Assembly: GCA_963704535.1 (NCBI GenBank)
Contig: OY969916.1
Coordinates: 7,006,001 to 7,070,000 of the forward strand
Direction of reading: 5' to 3'
Length of the DNA stretch: 64,000 bases
Origin: G963704535 sp963704535
GTDB lineage: Bacteria; Chloroflexota; Chloroflexia; Chloroflexales; Roseiflexaceae
The stretch's first letter is position 1. Each line of letters starts with the position of its first letter. The notes under the pieces are model-generated. The model was not told the origin of the DNA. It ran no database searches and saw only the letters and a program-made list of their open reading frames with translations. Below are positions 1 through 16,582 of the stretch, one piece after another. A program made the translations under genes and the position numbers.

Positions 1-3000
1 CTGGAGCACGCCGGGCAGGCGCCGGACCGGCTGGGCGGCAGCAAGACCGGGGTGTTCATCGGGATCAGCAGCAGCGATTATGCGATCCGCCAGTATGGCG
101 ATCTGGCTGCGCTCGACGCGTATGCCGGCACGGGCAACGCCGCCAGCATCGCCGCCAACCGCCTCTCCTACGCGCTTGATCTGCGCGGCCCCAGCATGGT
201 GGTGGATACCGCCTGCTCCTCCTCGCTGGTCGCGATCCACCTGGCCTGCCGCAGCCTACGCAGCGGCGAAGCGCGCATGGCGCTGGCGGGCGGGGTGAAC
301 CTGATTCTGGCACCTGAGCTGACGATCACCTTCTCGCATGCCCGGATGATGGCCGCCGATGGCCGCTGCAAGACCTTCGACGCGGCGGCCGACGGCTATG
401 TGCGCGGCGAGGGCTGCGGGGTGGTGGTGCTGAAGCGCCTCTCGGACGCGCTGGCCGACGGCGACCGGGTGCTGGCGCTCATTCGCGGCTCGGCGGTCAA
501 CCAGGATGGCCGCAGCAACGGCCTGACCGCGCCGAATGGGCTGGCGCAGCAGGAGGTGATCCGCGCGGCGCTGGACGATGCCGGCGTCGCGCCGCACCAG
601 CTTGGCTATGTCGAGGCCCACGGCACCGGGACGATCCTGGGCGACCCGATCGAGGTGCGCGCCCTGGACGCGGTGATGCAGGGTCGGCCGAGCGATCAGC
701 CGTGTGTGCTGGGCTCGGTCAAGACCAATATCGGCCACCTAGAGGCGGCGGCCGGGATCGCCGGCCTGATCAAAGTGGTGCTGGCGCTCAAGCACGAGCT
801 AATACCGGCCCACCTGCATCTGCGCGCGATCAACCCACATATCCTCCTGGATCAGATGCCCCTGGTGATCCCGACCGAGCAGTGGCCCTGGCCTGCGGCG
901 GACGGGCGACGCTACGCCGGCGTTAGCTCGTTTGGGTTTGGCGGCACCAACGCCCACGTCGTGCTGGAGGAGGCGCCGGCCCCCACGAGCGAGCGTAACA
1001 CGGCGGAGCGACCCTGGCAGATGTTGAGCCTGTCGGCGAAGGATGCGCCGGCGCTGCGGGCATTGGCGCGCCGCTTTGCGACCTACCTGGATGGCCAGCC
1101 TGATCAGGCGCTGGCCGATATCTGTTTCTCGGCCAACACCGGCCGCGCTCATTTCGCGCAGCGCCTGGCGCTGGCGGCCGAGACGACCGAGGAGGCGCGC
1201 GCGAGCCTGGCGGCCTTCGCCGATGGGCAGGAGGCGAATCTGCGCGCCAGCCAGCTGCGCGCCGCCGGTCGGCCGAAGATCGCGTTTCTGTTCACCGGGC
1301 AGGGCGCGCAATATATCGACATGGGCCGCGAACTCTACGCGACGCAGCCGACATTCCGGGCGGCGCTGGACCGCTGCGCCGAGATCTTGCGGTCGGAGCT
1401 GGAGCTTGATATTCGCGATGTGCTCTACCCCACAGAACAAAGAACAAAGAACCAAGAACCAAAGACCGACCACCGAGACTCTGTACGGCCGGCCCTCCGT
1501 GGCGGCCCTACCGACGATCCGGGAGAGGGGGAGAGGGGCAGAGGGGGAGAGGGGGAGAACGGGCAATCTCCAATCTCCAATCTCCAATCTCCTCTGGATC
1601 AGACGCAGTATACCCAGCCAACGTTGTTCGCGATCGAGTACGCGCTGGCGGAGCTGTGGCGCTCGTGGGGGATCGTGCCGGACTTCGTGATGGGGCATAG
1701 CGTGGGCGAGTATGCGGCCGCCTGTGTGGCTGGGGTGTTCAGCCTGGAGGATGGGCTGCGGCTGATCGCGGCCCGTGGGCGCCTCATGCAATTGCTGCCG
1801 CCCAATGGCGCGATGGCGGTGGTGTTCGCCGAGGAAGCGCGCGTGGCCGAGGCGCTGGCCCAGTACGCCGGGCGGGTCGTGATTGCGGCCGTGAACGGCC
1901 CCACGAACATTGCGATCTCGGGCGAACGCGAGGTGCTGCAAGCGGTGCTGGCGGAGCTGAAGGCCGAGCGGGTCGGCGTCCAGTCCTTGAATGTCTCGCA
2001 TGCGTTTCACTCGCCGCTCATGGAGCCGATCCTGGAAGCGTTCGAGCAGGTGGCGCGCGGGGTCGAGTTCCGGGCGCCGCGCATCCCGCTGGTCGCGAAC
2101 CTGACCGGCCAGGTGCCGGCGCCGGGCGAGATCCTGGACGCCGCTTACTGGCGCAGGCATTTGCGGGAGCCGGTGCTGTTCGCCGATGGGATGCAGGCGC
2201 TGACCGCGCAGGGCTGTGATGTGTTCCTCGAAGTTGGGCCGCACCCGTCGCTGCTGGGGATGGGCAAGCGCTGCCTGCCGGGCAACACGGCGGTCTGGGC
2301 GCCGTCGCTGAAGAAGGGGCAGCCGGCTTGGCCGATGCTGCTGGACGGCCTGGCTCTGCTGTACCTGGGCGGCGTCGAGGTGAGCTGGCGCGGGTTTGAC
2401 GGGGACTACGCCCGCGCGCTGGTCGAGCTGCCGACCTATCCCTTCCAGCGTGAGCGTTTCTGGATCGAGCCGGCCGCGCATGGCGACCGCCAGAACGGCG
2501 GCGCGCACCACCGCGCCGTGAGCCGGGCAGGGCATGCGCTCCTGGGTGTCCGGCTGCGCTCGCCATTGAATCTAATCCAATTTGAGGCTCATCTCAGCGC
2601 CCGCTCGATCGCTCACCTCGACGGCCGGTCGGATGCCGCGTACCGGGAGCTGGCGCTGGCGGCGGCCGATGAGGTGTTTGGCCGGGGCGCGCACGGCGTC
2701 ACCGATATGACGGTACACGAGGCGCTGGCGCTGCCGGTGGGCGGGCGTACGGTCCAGACGGTGCTGACCCCCGGCGAGTCTGGGATTATGTCCTTTCAGA
2801 TCTTCAGCCTGACGGAGCTTGAGCTTGACCCGGCCTGGACGCTCCACAGCGGCGGGATCATTTATCGCGGGCAGGCGCTGGCCGATGCTGCGGAGCGGGC
2901 CTTGGAGTCGCCGCTGACCCGCGAGATCCTGCTGGCCGCCGGGCCTGAGCGGCAGGAGCTGCTGGTGGCGTATCTGCGGGGCCAGGTCGCCGGCGCGCTG

Positions 3001-6000
3001 GGCATGAGCCCGGCCCGTCTGCCCGCCGATCAGCCGCTGAACACCCTGGGTCTCGACTCGATTATGGCGATTGTGCTGAAGAATAGCGTCGAGACCGGCC
3101 TGGGGTTGCAGGTGCCGCTCGCCAGCCTGTTGCAGGGGCCGACGACGGCCGAGCTGGCGGTCCAGCTTGTGGCGCAGTTGGACGAGGCGCCCGATGAGGC
3201 GGCGACACGGATCGTCGCGGGCGACCCGGTCGCTGAGTACCCGCTCGCGCACGGCCAGCGGGCGCTGTGGCTCCAGCACCAGGTGGCGCCGGATAGCGTC
3301 TACAACCCGGTCTACGCGGTGCGCATCGGGGCGCGGGTTGATGTCGCGGCGTTGCGAGATGCGTTCCAGGCGTTGATCGACCGCCACCCTGAGCTGCGGG
3401 CCAGCTTCTTCGTGCGTGATGGCCTGCCGCACCAGCGGGTTCGCGAGCGGGTGGAGGTTGCTTTCGATCACGTGGATGCGGCTTCCTGGAGCGCGGCCGA
3501 CCTGCACAATCGGCTGGACGAGGAGGCTTACCGCCCGTTCGATCTGGAAAACGACCCGCTGCTGCGGCTCCACCTGTTCTCGCGGTCTGAGGAAGAGCAC
3601 GTCCTGCTGATGTCGGCCCATCATATTGTGGTGGATCTGTGGTCGCAGGCGATTATCACCCACGAGTTCGGCGCCCTGTACGCCGCGCGCGCGGGCCAGA
3701 CGGCGCTGCCGGAGCTGCCGCTGCGCTACTCCGACTACGTGCGCTGGCACGCCGAGCTGCTGGCAGGGCCGGAGGGCGAGCGGCTGTGGGGCTACTGGCG
3801 CGAGCGGCTGGCGGGCAAGCTGCCGGTGCTCAATCTGCCGACCGATCGGCCGAGGCCGGTCGTCCAGACGTTCCGTGGCGGCTCGCGCAGAAGCAAGCTT
3901 GATGCGGCTCTGACCCAGCGGCTGAGAACGATCGGCGAGCAGCACGGCGCGACGCTCTACACAACCCTGCTGGCGGCCTTCAAGGTGCTGCTGTACCGCT
4001 ACTCTGGGCAGACCGACCTGATTATCGGGACGCCGACGACCGGCAGGAGCCGAGAGGAGCTGGCTGGGCTGGTTGGGTACTTCGTCAACCCGGTGGCGCT
4101 GCGCACGAACCTGGCCGAGGACCCCAGCTTTGCCGCTCTGCTGGGCCAGGTGCGCCAGACGGTGGTCGAGGCGCTGGAGCACCAGGATTACCCGCTGGCG
4201 CTGCTGGTCGAGAAGCTCCAGCCGGAGCGCGATGCCGGCCGGACGCCGCTGTTCCAGGTCATGTTTGTGCTCCAGCGGGCGCACCTGCTGGCGGACCAGG
4301 GCCTGTCGTCCTTCGCGGTGGGCGGCGACGGGGTGCAGATGCAGATCGGTGGGCTGCCGCTGGAGGCGATCGACCTGGAGCGGCGAACCGCGCCGTTTGA
4401 TCTGACGCTGATGATGGCCGAGGCCGGCGACGGGTTGGCCGCGTCGATCACGTACAACGCCGATCTGTACGACGCCGAGACGATCGACCGGATGCTGGGC
4501 CACTACCAGGTGCTGCTGGAGAGCGTGGCCGCGAACCCGCTGGAGACGGTGGCGCGGCTGCCGATCCTGACCCCGGCGGAGCGGCTCATGCTGCGGCAGG
4601 CCGCCAGCGGCGCCCGCGCAGACTATCCGATCGAGCACTGTGCCCACGTCCTGTTTGAGGCCCAGGTCGAGCGCACCCCCGACGCCGTCGCGGTGGTGTC
4701 CGATGACCAACAACTGACTTACCGCGAGCTGAATCGGCGCGCCAATCAACTGGCGCATTACCTCCGGGCGCGCGGGGTGGGGCCGGAAACGCTGGTGGGC
4801 GTGTGCGTGGAGCGCTCGCCGGTGATGGTGGTGGGGCTGCTGGGCGTGCTCAAGGCCGGCGGCGCGTATGTGCCGATGGACCCGAACTACCCCGCCGAAC
4901 GCATCCAGTATATGCTGGAGGACGCCCAGGTTTCGGTGCTTCTCACCACCGAAGAACAAAGAACAAAGAACAAAGAACAAAGAATCGATAGCACCACTGA
5001 ACGTAAGGGCGTATTGCATACGCCCCCAGCGGACGACGAAGGAGTGTATCGCACCACGCCCCCAGCGGACCCTGGACAACCAACCGTAATCGATCTGGTC
5101 GCCGATTGGCCCACCATTGCCCAGCAGCCGGCGGCGAACCCAGAGAGCGGTGTGACGGCTGATAGCCTGGCGTACGTGATCTATACCTCCGGCTCGACCG
5201 GCAGACCCAAAGGCGTGCTACTCCAGCATCGTGGGTTGTGCAACCTGGCCCACGCCCAGATGGAGGGCTTCGCGATCGGGGCGGCGAGCCGGGTGCTCCA
5301 GTTCGCGTCCTTCAGCTTCGACGCCTCAGTCTCGGAGATCTTCACCGCGCTGTTGAGCGGTGCGGCCCTGTGCCTGGCGCGGCCGGAGGCGCTGCTGTCG
5401 AGCACGGGGCTGGGGCAGCTCCTGCGCGACCGGGCGATCACCATCGTCACGCTGCCGCCGTCGCTGCTTGCGCTTTTGCCGCCGGATGACCTGCCTGCGC
5501 TGTGGACGGTGATCTCTGCCGGCGAGCGCTGCGCGCCGGAGATCGCGGCGCGCTGGTCAAAGGGGCGGCGCTTTATCAATGCGTATGGTCCCACCGAGGC
5601 GACGATCGGCCCGACGATGTATGTGGCCGACGGGCGCGCGATAGTCGGGGCCAGCGTCCCGATCGGCCGCCCGATCCCGAATATCCAGGTCTACCTGCTG
5701 GACGCGCACCATCAGCCGGTGCCGATCGGTGTGGCGGGTGAGATCGCTATCGGCGGCGTGGGGCTGGCGCGTGGGTACCTTAATCGCCCGGATCTGACCG
5801 CTGAGCGGTTCGTTCCGAGTCCGTGGTCCGTTGTCAGTGGTCAGTTGCAACGGACAACGGACAACGGACAACGGACAACTGACAACCGGCTGTACCGGAC
5901 CGGCGACCTGGGCCGCTACCTGCCCGACGGCACGATCGAGTTCGTGGGGCGGGCCGATCAGCAGGTCAAGATCCGCGGCTTCCGCATCGAGCTGGGCGAG

Positions 6001-6702
6001 GTCGAGGCGGCGCTGAAGCGCCACCCGAACGTGCGCGAGGCAGTGGTGCTCGCGCGCGAGGATGCGCCGGGCGACAATCGCATGGTCGCCTACGTCGTCC
6101 CCGGCCAAGAACAAAGAAGAGAGAACAAAGAACAAAGTAGCGAGGAGTCTGATTCACAATTCACAATTCACAATTCACAATTCACAATTCAAGAGCTGCG
6201 CGACTTCCTCAAAGATCAGCTGCCGGAGTACATGCTGCCGGCGGTGTTTGTGACGCTGGATGCGCTGCCGCTGACGCCCAACGGTAAAGTGGACCGCAAG
6301 GCCCTGGCCGCGCCGAAGGGCACGCGGCCGGAGCTTGCGGCGACCTACGTGATGCCGCGCAATGAGCTGGAGCAGACGCTGGCCGCGATCTGGCAGGATG
6401 TGCTGCTGGTCGATCAGGTGGGCATCGATGATAACTTCTTCGAGTTGGGCGGGCACTCGCTGCTGATGGCCAAGGTGCATAGCCAGCTCCAGGCGGCGCT
6501 CCAGCGCGAGATCTCGATCGTCGAGCTGTTCCGCCACCCGACGATCGGCGCGCTGGCCGAGTACCTGAGCAAGGCGCCGGCTGTGCGCTCGCTCCAGGAA
6601 AACGCCGACCGGGCCGAGAAGCAGCGATCGGGCTTGCAGCGGCAGCAGCAGCGGATGCAGGCCGTCGCGCAGCGCCGCGCCGCCGGGCGGCAGCGCCGTT
6701 AA
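1..6702 (+). CDS. Hybrid PKS-NRPS, 5'-truncated: KS-AT-(DH remnant)-ACP-C-A-T
   Basis: The frame is open from base 1, so the start lies upstream. The ketosynthase (about residues 1-320) shows the active-site Cys in DTACSSSL (residue 72), EAHGTGT and KTNIGH. The acyltransferase (425-830) has GQGAQY, GHSVGE and HAFH, the last typical of malonyl-CoA selection. At about 840-960 lies half a dehydratase-like fold (HALLGVRLRSPL onward) without an intact HxxxGxxxxP motif. The ACP carries GLDSIM (about 1020). The C domain has HHIVVDLW, so DL replaces the usual DG. The A domain reads about DASTIAAIGK, nearest to aromatic (Tyr-type) codes but with Gly at position 331; substrate is uncertain. The T domain has LGGHSLL. 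The Arg/Gln-rich tail (last ~35 residues) looks like a docking segment. Repeat islands interrupt AT and A in frame. It would extend a chain by one C2 unit and one amino acid. Confidence 0.93.
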   Translation: MEHAGQAPDRLGGSKTGVFIGISSSDYAIRQYGDLAALDAYAGTGNAASIAANRLSYALDLRGPSMVVDTACSSSLVAIHLACRSLRSGEARMALAGGVNLILAPELTITFSHARMMAADGRCKTFDAAADGYVRGEGCGVVVLKRLSDALADGDRVLALIRGSAVNQDGRSNGLTAPNGLAQQEVIRAALDDAGVAPHQLGYVEAHGTGTILGDPIEVRALDAVMQGRPSDQPCVLGSVKTNIGHLEAAAGIAGLIKVVLALKHELIPAHLHLRAINPHILLDQMPLVIPTEQWPWPAADGRRYAGVSSFGFGGTNAHVVLEEAPAPTSERNTAERPWQMLSLSAKDAPALRALARRFATYLDGQPDQALADICFSANTGRAHFAQRLALAAETTEEARASLAAFADGQEANLRASQLRAAGRPKIAFLFTGQGAQYIDMGRELYATQPTFRAALDRCAEILRSELELDIRDVLYPTEQRTKNQEPKTDHRDSVRPALRGGPTDDPGEGERGRGGEGENGQSPISNLQSPLDQTQYTQPTLFAIEYALAELWRSWGIVPDFVMGHSVGEYAAACVAGVFSLEDGLRLIAARGRLMQLLPPNGAMAVVFAEEARVAEALAQYAGRVVIAAVNGPTNIAISGEREVLQAVLAELKAERVGVQSLNVSHAFHSPLMEPILEAFEQVARGVEFRAPRIPLVANLTGQVPAPGEILDAAYWRRHLREPVLFADGMQALTAQGCDVFLEVGPHPSLLGMGKRCLPGNTAVWAPSLKKGQPAWPMLLDGLALLYLGGVEVSWRGFDGDYARALVELPTYPFQRERFWIEPAAHGDRQNGGAHHRAVSRAGHALLGVRLRSPLNLIQFEAHLSARSIAHLDGRSDAAYRELALAAADEVFGRGAHGVTDMTVHEALALPVGGRTVQTVLTPGESGIMSFQIFSLTELELDPAWTLHSGGIIYRGQALADAAERALESPLTREILLAAGPERQELLVAYLRGQVAGALGMSPARLPADQPLNTLGLDSIMAIVLKNSVETGLGLQVPLASLLQGPTTAELAVQLVAQLDEAPDEAATRIVAGDPVAEYPLAHGQRALWLQHQVAPDSVYNPVYAVRIGARVDVAALRDAFQALIDRHPELRASFFVRDGLPHQRVRERVEVAFDHVDAASWSAADLHNRLDEEAYRPFDLENDPLLRLHLFSRSEEEHVLLMSAHHIVVDLWSQAIITHEFGALYAARAGQTALPELPLRYSDYVRWHAELLAGPEGERLWGYWRERLAGKLPVLNLPTDRPRPVVQTFRGGSRRSKLDAALTQRLRTIGEQHGATLYTTLLAAFKVLLYRYSGQTDLIIGTPTTGRSREELAGLVGYFVNPVALRTNLAEDPSFAALLGQVRQTVVEALEHQDYPLALLVEKLQPERDAGRTPLFQVMFVLQRAHLLADQGLSSFAVGGDGVQMQIGGLPLEAIDLERRTAPFDLTLMMAEAGDGLAASITYNADLYDAETIDRMLGHYQVLLESVAANPLETVARLPILTPAERLMLRQAASGARADYPIEHCAHVLFEAQVERTPDAVAVVSDDQQLTYRELNRRANQLAHYLRARGVGPETLVGVCVERSPVMVVGLLGVLKAGGAYVPMDPNYPAERIQYMLEDAQVSVLLTTEEQRTKNKEQRIDSTTERKGVLHTPPADDEGVYRTTPPADPGQPTVIDLVADWPTIAQQPAANPESGVTADSLAYVIYTSGSTGRPKGVLLQHRGLCNLAHAQMEGFAIGAASRVLQFASFSFDASVSEIFTALLSGAALCLARPEALLSSTGLGQLLRDRAITIVTLPPSLLALLPPDDLPALWTVISAGERCAPEIAARWSKGRRFINAYGPTEATIGPTMYVADGRAIVGASVPIGRPIPNIQVYLLDAHHQPVPIGVAGEIAIGGVGLARGYLNRPDLTAERFVPSPWSVVSGQLQRTTDNGQRTTDNRLYRTGDLGRYLPDGTIEFVGRADQQVKIRGFRIELGEVEAALKRHPNVREAVVLAREDAPGDNRMVAYVVPGQEQRRENKEQSSEESDSQFTIHNSQFTIQELRDFLKDQLPEYMLPAVFVTLDALPLTPNGKVDRKALAAPKGTRPELAATYVMPRNELEQTLAAIWQDVLLVDQVGIDDNFFELGGHSLLMAKVHSQLQAALQREISIVELFRHPTIGALAEYLSKAPAVRSLQENADRAEKQRSGLQRQQQRMQAVAQRRAAGRQRR
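1433..1593. repeat. In-frame repeat island in AT domain
   Basis: GAACAAA and GAACCAA heptamers, then GGGGAGA-type purine repeats, then TCCAATC heptamers. It lies between DVLYP and LDQTQY of the acyltransferase, upstream of GHSVG. Frame is kept. Confidence 0.9.
4951..5085. repeat. Repeat island, A2-A3 loop
   Basis: Four to five GAACAAA heptamers, then the palindrome GGGCGTATTGCATACGCCC (5007-5025) and a tail coding for TTPPAD. It sits between VSVLLTT and the A3 motif YTSGSTG. Confidence 0.9.
5824..5887. repeat. Repeat island, A6-A7 loop
   Basis: TGGTCAG/TGTCAGT-type heptamers on the left and GGACAAC heptamers on the right form an imperfect inverted repeat. It lies immediately before A7 (LYRTGDL). 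Confidence 0.9.
6106..6192. repeat. Repeat island, A8-A9 linker
   Basis: GAACAAA heptamers are followed by CAATTCA heptamers, a variant of the CAATTCT used in the other modules. It joins the hinge after A8 (VAYVV) to ELRDFLKD. Confidence 0.9.
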
Positions 6703-6786
6703 AACTTCGGAAAAAAGGGGGTTTGAGGGGCTGCCCCCTCAGTCTCCCCCTCCCACATTGTAAAGATGATAGGCTAAGGAACCGCT
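6703..6786. repeat. Intergenic G/C hairpin and RBS of the deiminase gene
   Basis: A two-part stem spans 6716-6751: AGGGGG pairs with CCCCCT, and GAGGGG with CCCCTC. It is followed by CACATTGTAAAG, the same unit that is repeated four times after the next PKS gene. AAGGA at 6776-6780 is a suitable ribosome binding site for the ATG at 6787. Confidence 0.7.
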
Positions 6787-7749
6787 ATGAGCCTGGGCGT
6801 TACGGACTCGGCGAAATATTCCGGCCACGGTGGGGTGGGGTGGGTTCCCCGCCTGGGCTCGCTGCGTGAAGATCGGGAGCTGGTCTGGTCCGCGTTCGGC
6901 GCTGCTTCGGAGTGCGGCAGGCTGCGCGCGGTGCTGCTGCACCGGCCAGGCCCGGAGATCGAAGCGATCGACGATGCGTCGAGCGTGCTGTGGATCGACG
7001 CGCTGTGCGCCGAGCGGGCGCATGAGCAGCATGACGGGCTGGCGGCGCTGTTTCGGGAATATGGCGTGGTGGTCAACTACGTCGAGGATACCCGTGGCGC
7101 GAAGCCGAATCTATATTTTATGCGCGACACGTTCGCCATGACGCCGGAAGGGGCGATCCTTGCCCGGCCGGCCTCGCGGGTTCGCGCCGGTGAGGAGCGC
7201 GTCGTCGCCCGTGCGCTGTCCCAACTCGGCGTTCCGATCGTCCTGTCGGTCCACGGCAGCGGCACGTTCGAGGGCGCCGACCTGATGATCATCGACGAGG
7301 ACCTGGCGCTGATCGGCCAGGGGCTGCGTACGAACGAGGCTGGGGCGTGGCAGGTCGAGCACTTGCTGCGCGGGATCGGCCTCGGCGAGGTCGGGCGCGT
7401 CCAACTGAACGACGACTGTATGCACCTCGACTGTGCATTGAGCATTGTTGACCGCAACGTGGCGCTGATCCACGCGCGCCAGATGTCTTATTCGCTATGG
7501 GATACACTCAAGCGACATGGCTTTCGGATCGTTGAAGTGCCGGACACGAGCGAGACAACGATGGGGTTGTCGATGAATGTGGTCGCCCTGGAACCCGGTC
7601 TCGTGATCATGCCGGCGCACAGGCCAGTAACGAGGAGGTTATTGGAGGATGCCGGTGTGACCTGCCTGGAGGCCGATATCTCGGAGCTGATGAAGGGCGG
7701 GGGTGCGGTTCACTGCTTGACCGGGGTCGTTCAGCGCGATGGTGTGTGA
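6787..7749 (+). CDS. Arginine deiminase / amidinotransferase family enzyme
   Basis: A 320-residue protein of the guanidine-modifying (pentein) superfamily. It resembles arginine deiminase: FMRDTF matches the FTRD substrate motif, FEGADLMIID the EGGD region, DDCMHLDCALSIVD the conserved His region, and GGGAVHCLTGVVQRD the C-terminal active-site Cys loop. Known members hydrolyse Arg to citrulline and ammonia, or transfer an amidino group. It is shorter than typical arginine deiminases (about 400 residues), so substrate and even reaction type are uncertain. It lies between two PKS-NRPS genes with a 21-nt gap to the next, so it is probably co-transcribed. It could supply citrulline or a guanidino building block, or edit a basic residue on the chain; that role is inferred. 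Confidence 0.8.
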   Translation: MSLGVTDSAKYSGHGGVGWVPRLGSLREDRELVWSAFGAASECGRLRAVLLHRPGPEIEAIDDASSVLWIDALCAERAHEQHDGLAALFREYGVVVNYVEDTRGAKPNLYFMRDTFAMTPEGAILARPASRVRAGEERVVARALSQLGVPIVLSVHGSGTFEGADLMIIDEDLALIGQGLRTNEAGAWQVEHLLRGIGLGEVGRVQLNDDCMHLDCALSIVDRNVALIHARQMSYSLWDTLKRHGFRIVEVPDTSETTMGLSMNVVALEPGLVIMPAHRPVTRRLLEDAGVTCLEADISELMKGGGAVHCLTGVVQRDGV

Positions 7750-7770
7750 TCCAGGAGGGAAAGAATTTTT

Positions 7771-15888
<8,118 letters not shown>

Positions 15889-16189
15889 GACTGGCTGAAA
15901 AGGGGAGTTTGAGGGGTCGCCCCCTTAATCTCCCCCTACTCACATTGTAAAGTAGAATAGCATCTTCTCTGAGAAAAAGGGGGATTGAGGGGGTAGCCCC
16001 CCTCAGTCTCTCCCCCACTCACATTGTAAAGTAGAATAGCATCTTCTCTGAGAAAAAGGGGGATTGAGGGGGCAGCCCCCTCAGTCTCTCCCCCACTCAC
16101 ATTGTAAAGTAGAATAGCATCTTCTCTGAGAAAAAGGGGGGTTGAGGGGGCAGCCCGCTCAGTCTCTCCCCCACTCACATTGTAAAGTA
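15889..16189. repeat. Intergenic tandem array of about 78-bp hairpin units
   Basis: CACATTGTAAAG recurs at 15941, 16020, 16098 and 16176, giving a period of 78-79 bp. Each unit contains AAAAAGGGGG, a GAGGGGG/CCCCCTC stem and a C-rich tail. The run after the stop codon could act as a terminator or mRNA-stabilising hairpin. No gene is visible here. Confidence 0.85.
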
Positions 16190-16567
16190 CTCGACTGTTG
16201 TGTTTTAGCTGACAGAAATGGCGTGGCATCTCAATGCGCTACAACACAAATACGCCTCGTTCGGCGTTGAACCAGGCGCGACCACACTTGGATGGCTCCG
16301 CCAGCATAGCACAACCCGATCAGGGTCGCTTGTCCCCATCCTAAGCTGTATGCTGACCTGCAAAAGCGCCCTATGACATAGGCTATGCGTCTGCGGTACC
16401 GCGCCAGTGGTTCTACCAGCGCTCATTTCAGGCGAATTTGCCGACCATCGTAAGCCGATTTGCAGCCAACGCACGCCGGACAGGGTATGCGAGCGGAGAT
16501 TGGATGTCATGATAGTCATCGCGGTCAAACCGTCAAGTGACGAACGTATTAAAACACAACAGTCGAG
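16190..16567. mobile_element. MITE-like element, 378 bp, perfect 18-bp inverted ends
   Basis: The left end CTCGACTGTTGTGTTTTA (16190-16207) is the exact reverse complement of the right end at 16550-16567. TAAAGTA lies on both sides (16183-16189 and 16568-16574) and is a clean 7-bp target duplication: removing the element and one copy restores the GTAAAGTAGAATAGC seen in neighbouring repeat units. No transposase is encoded. Base composition is lower in GC than the flanks. It has landed just upstream of the next NRPS start and may separate that gene from its original leader. Confidence 0.88.
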
Positions 16568-16582
16568 TAAAGTAGAATAGCA

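Noticed and set aside
2572..5079. Long open frame on the minus strand (835 codons), with similar ones at 799-2535 and 45511-47433
   Set aside because: They are antisense to strongly conserved PKS/NRPS domains, show no recognisable motifs, and are expected in GC-rich DNA.
16205..16528. A 107-codon minus-strand frame inside the MITE-like element
   Set aside because: No transposase or other motif, composition unlike a protein gene, and the element is too short for a transposase.
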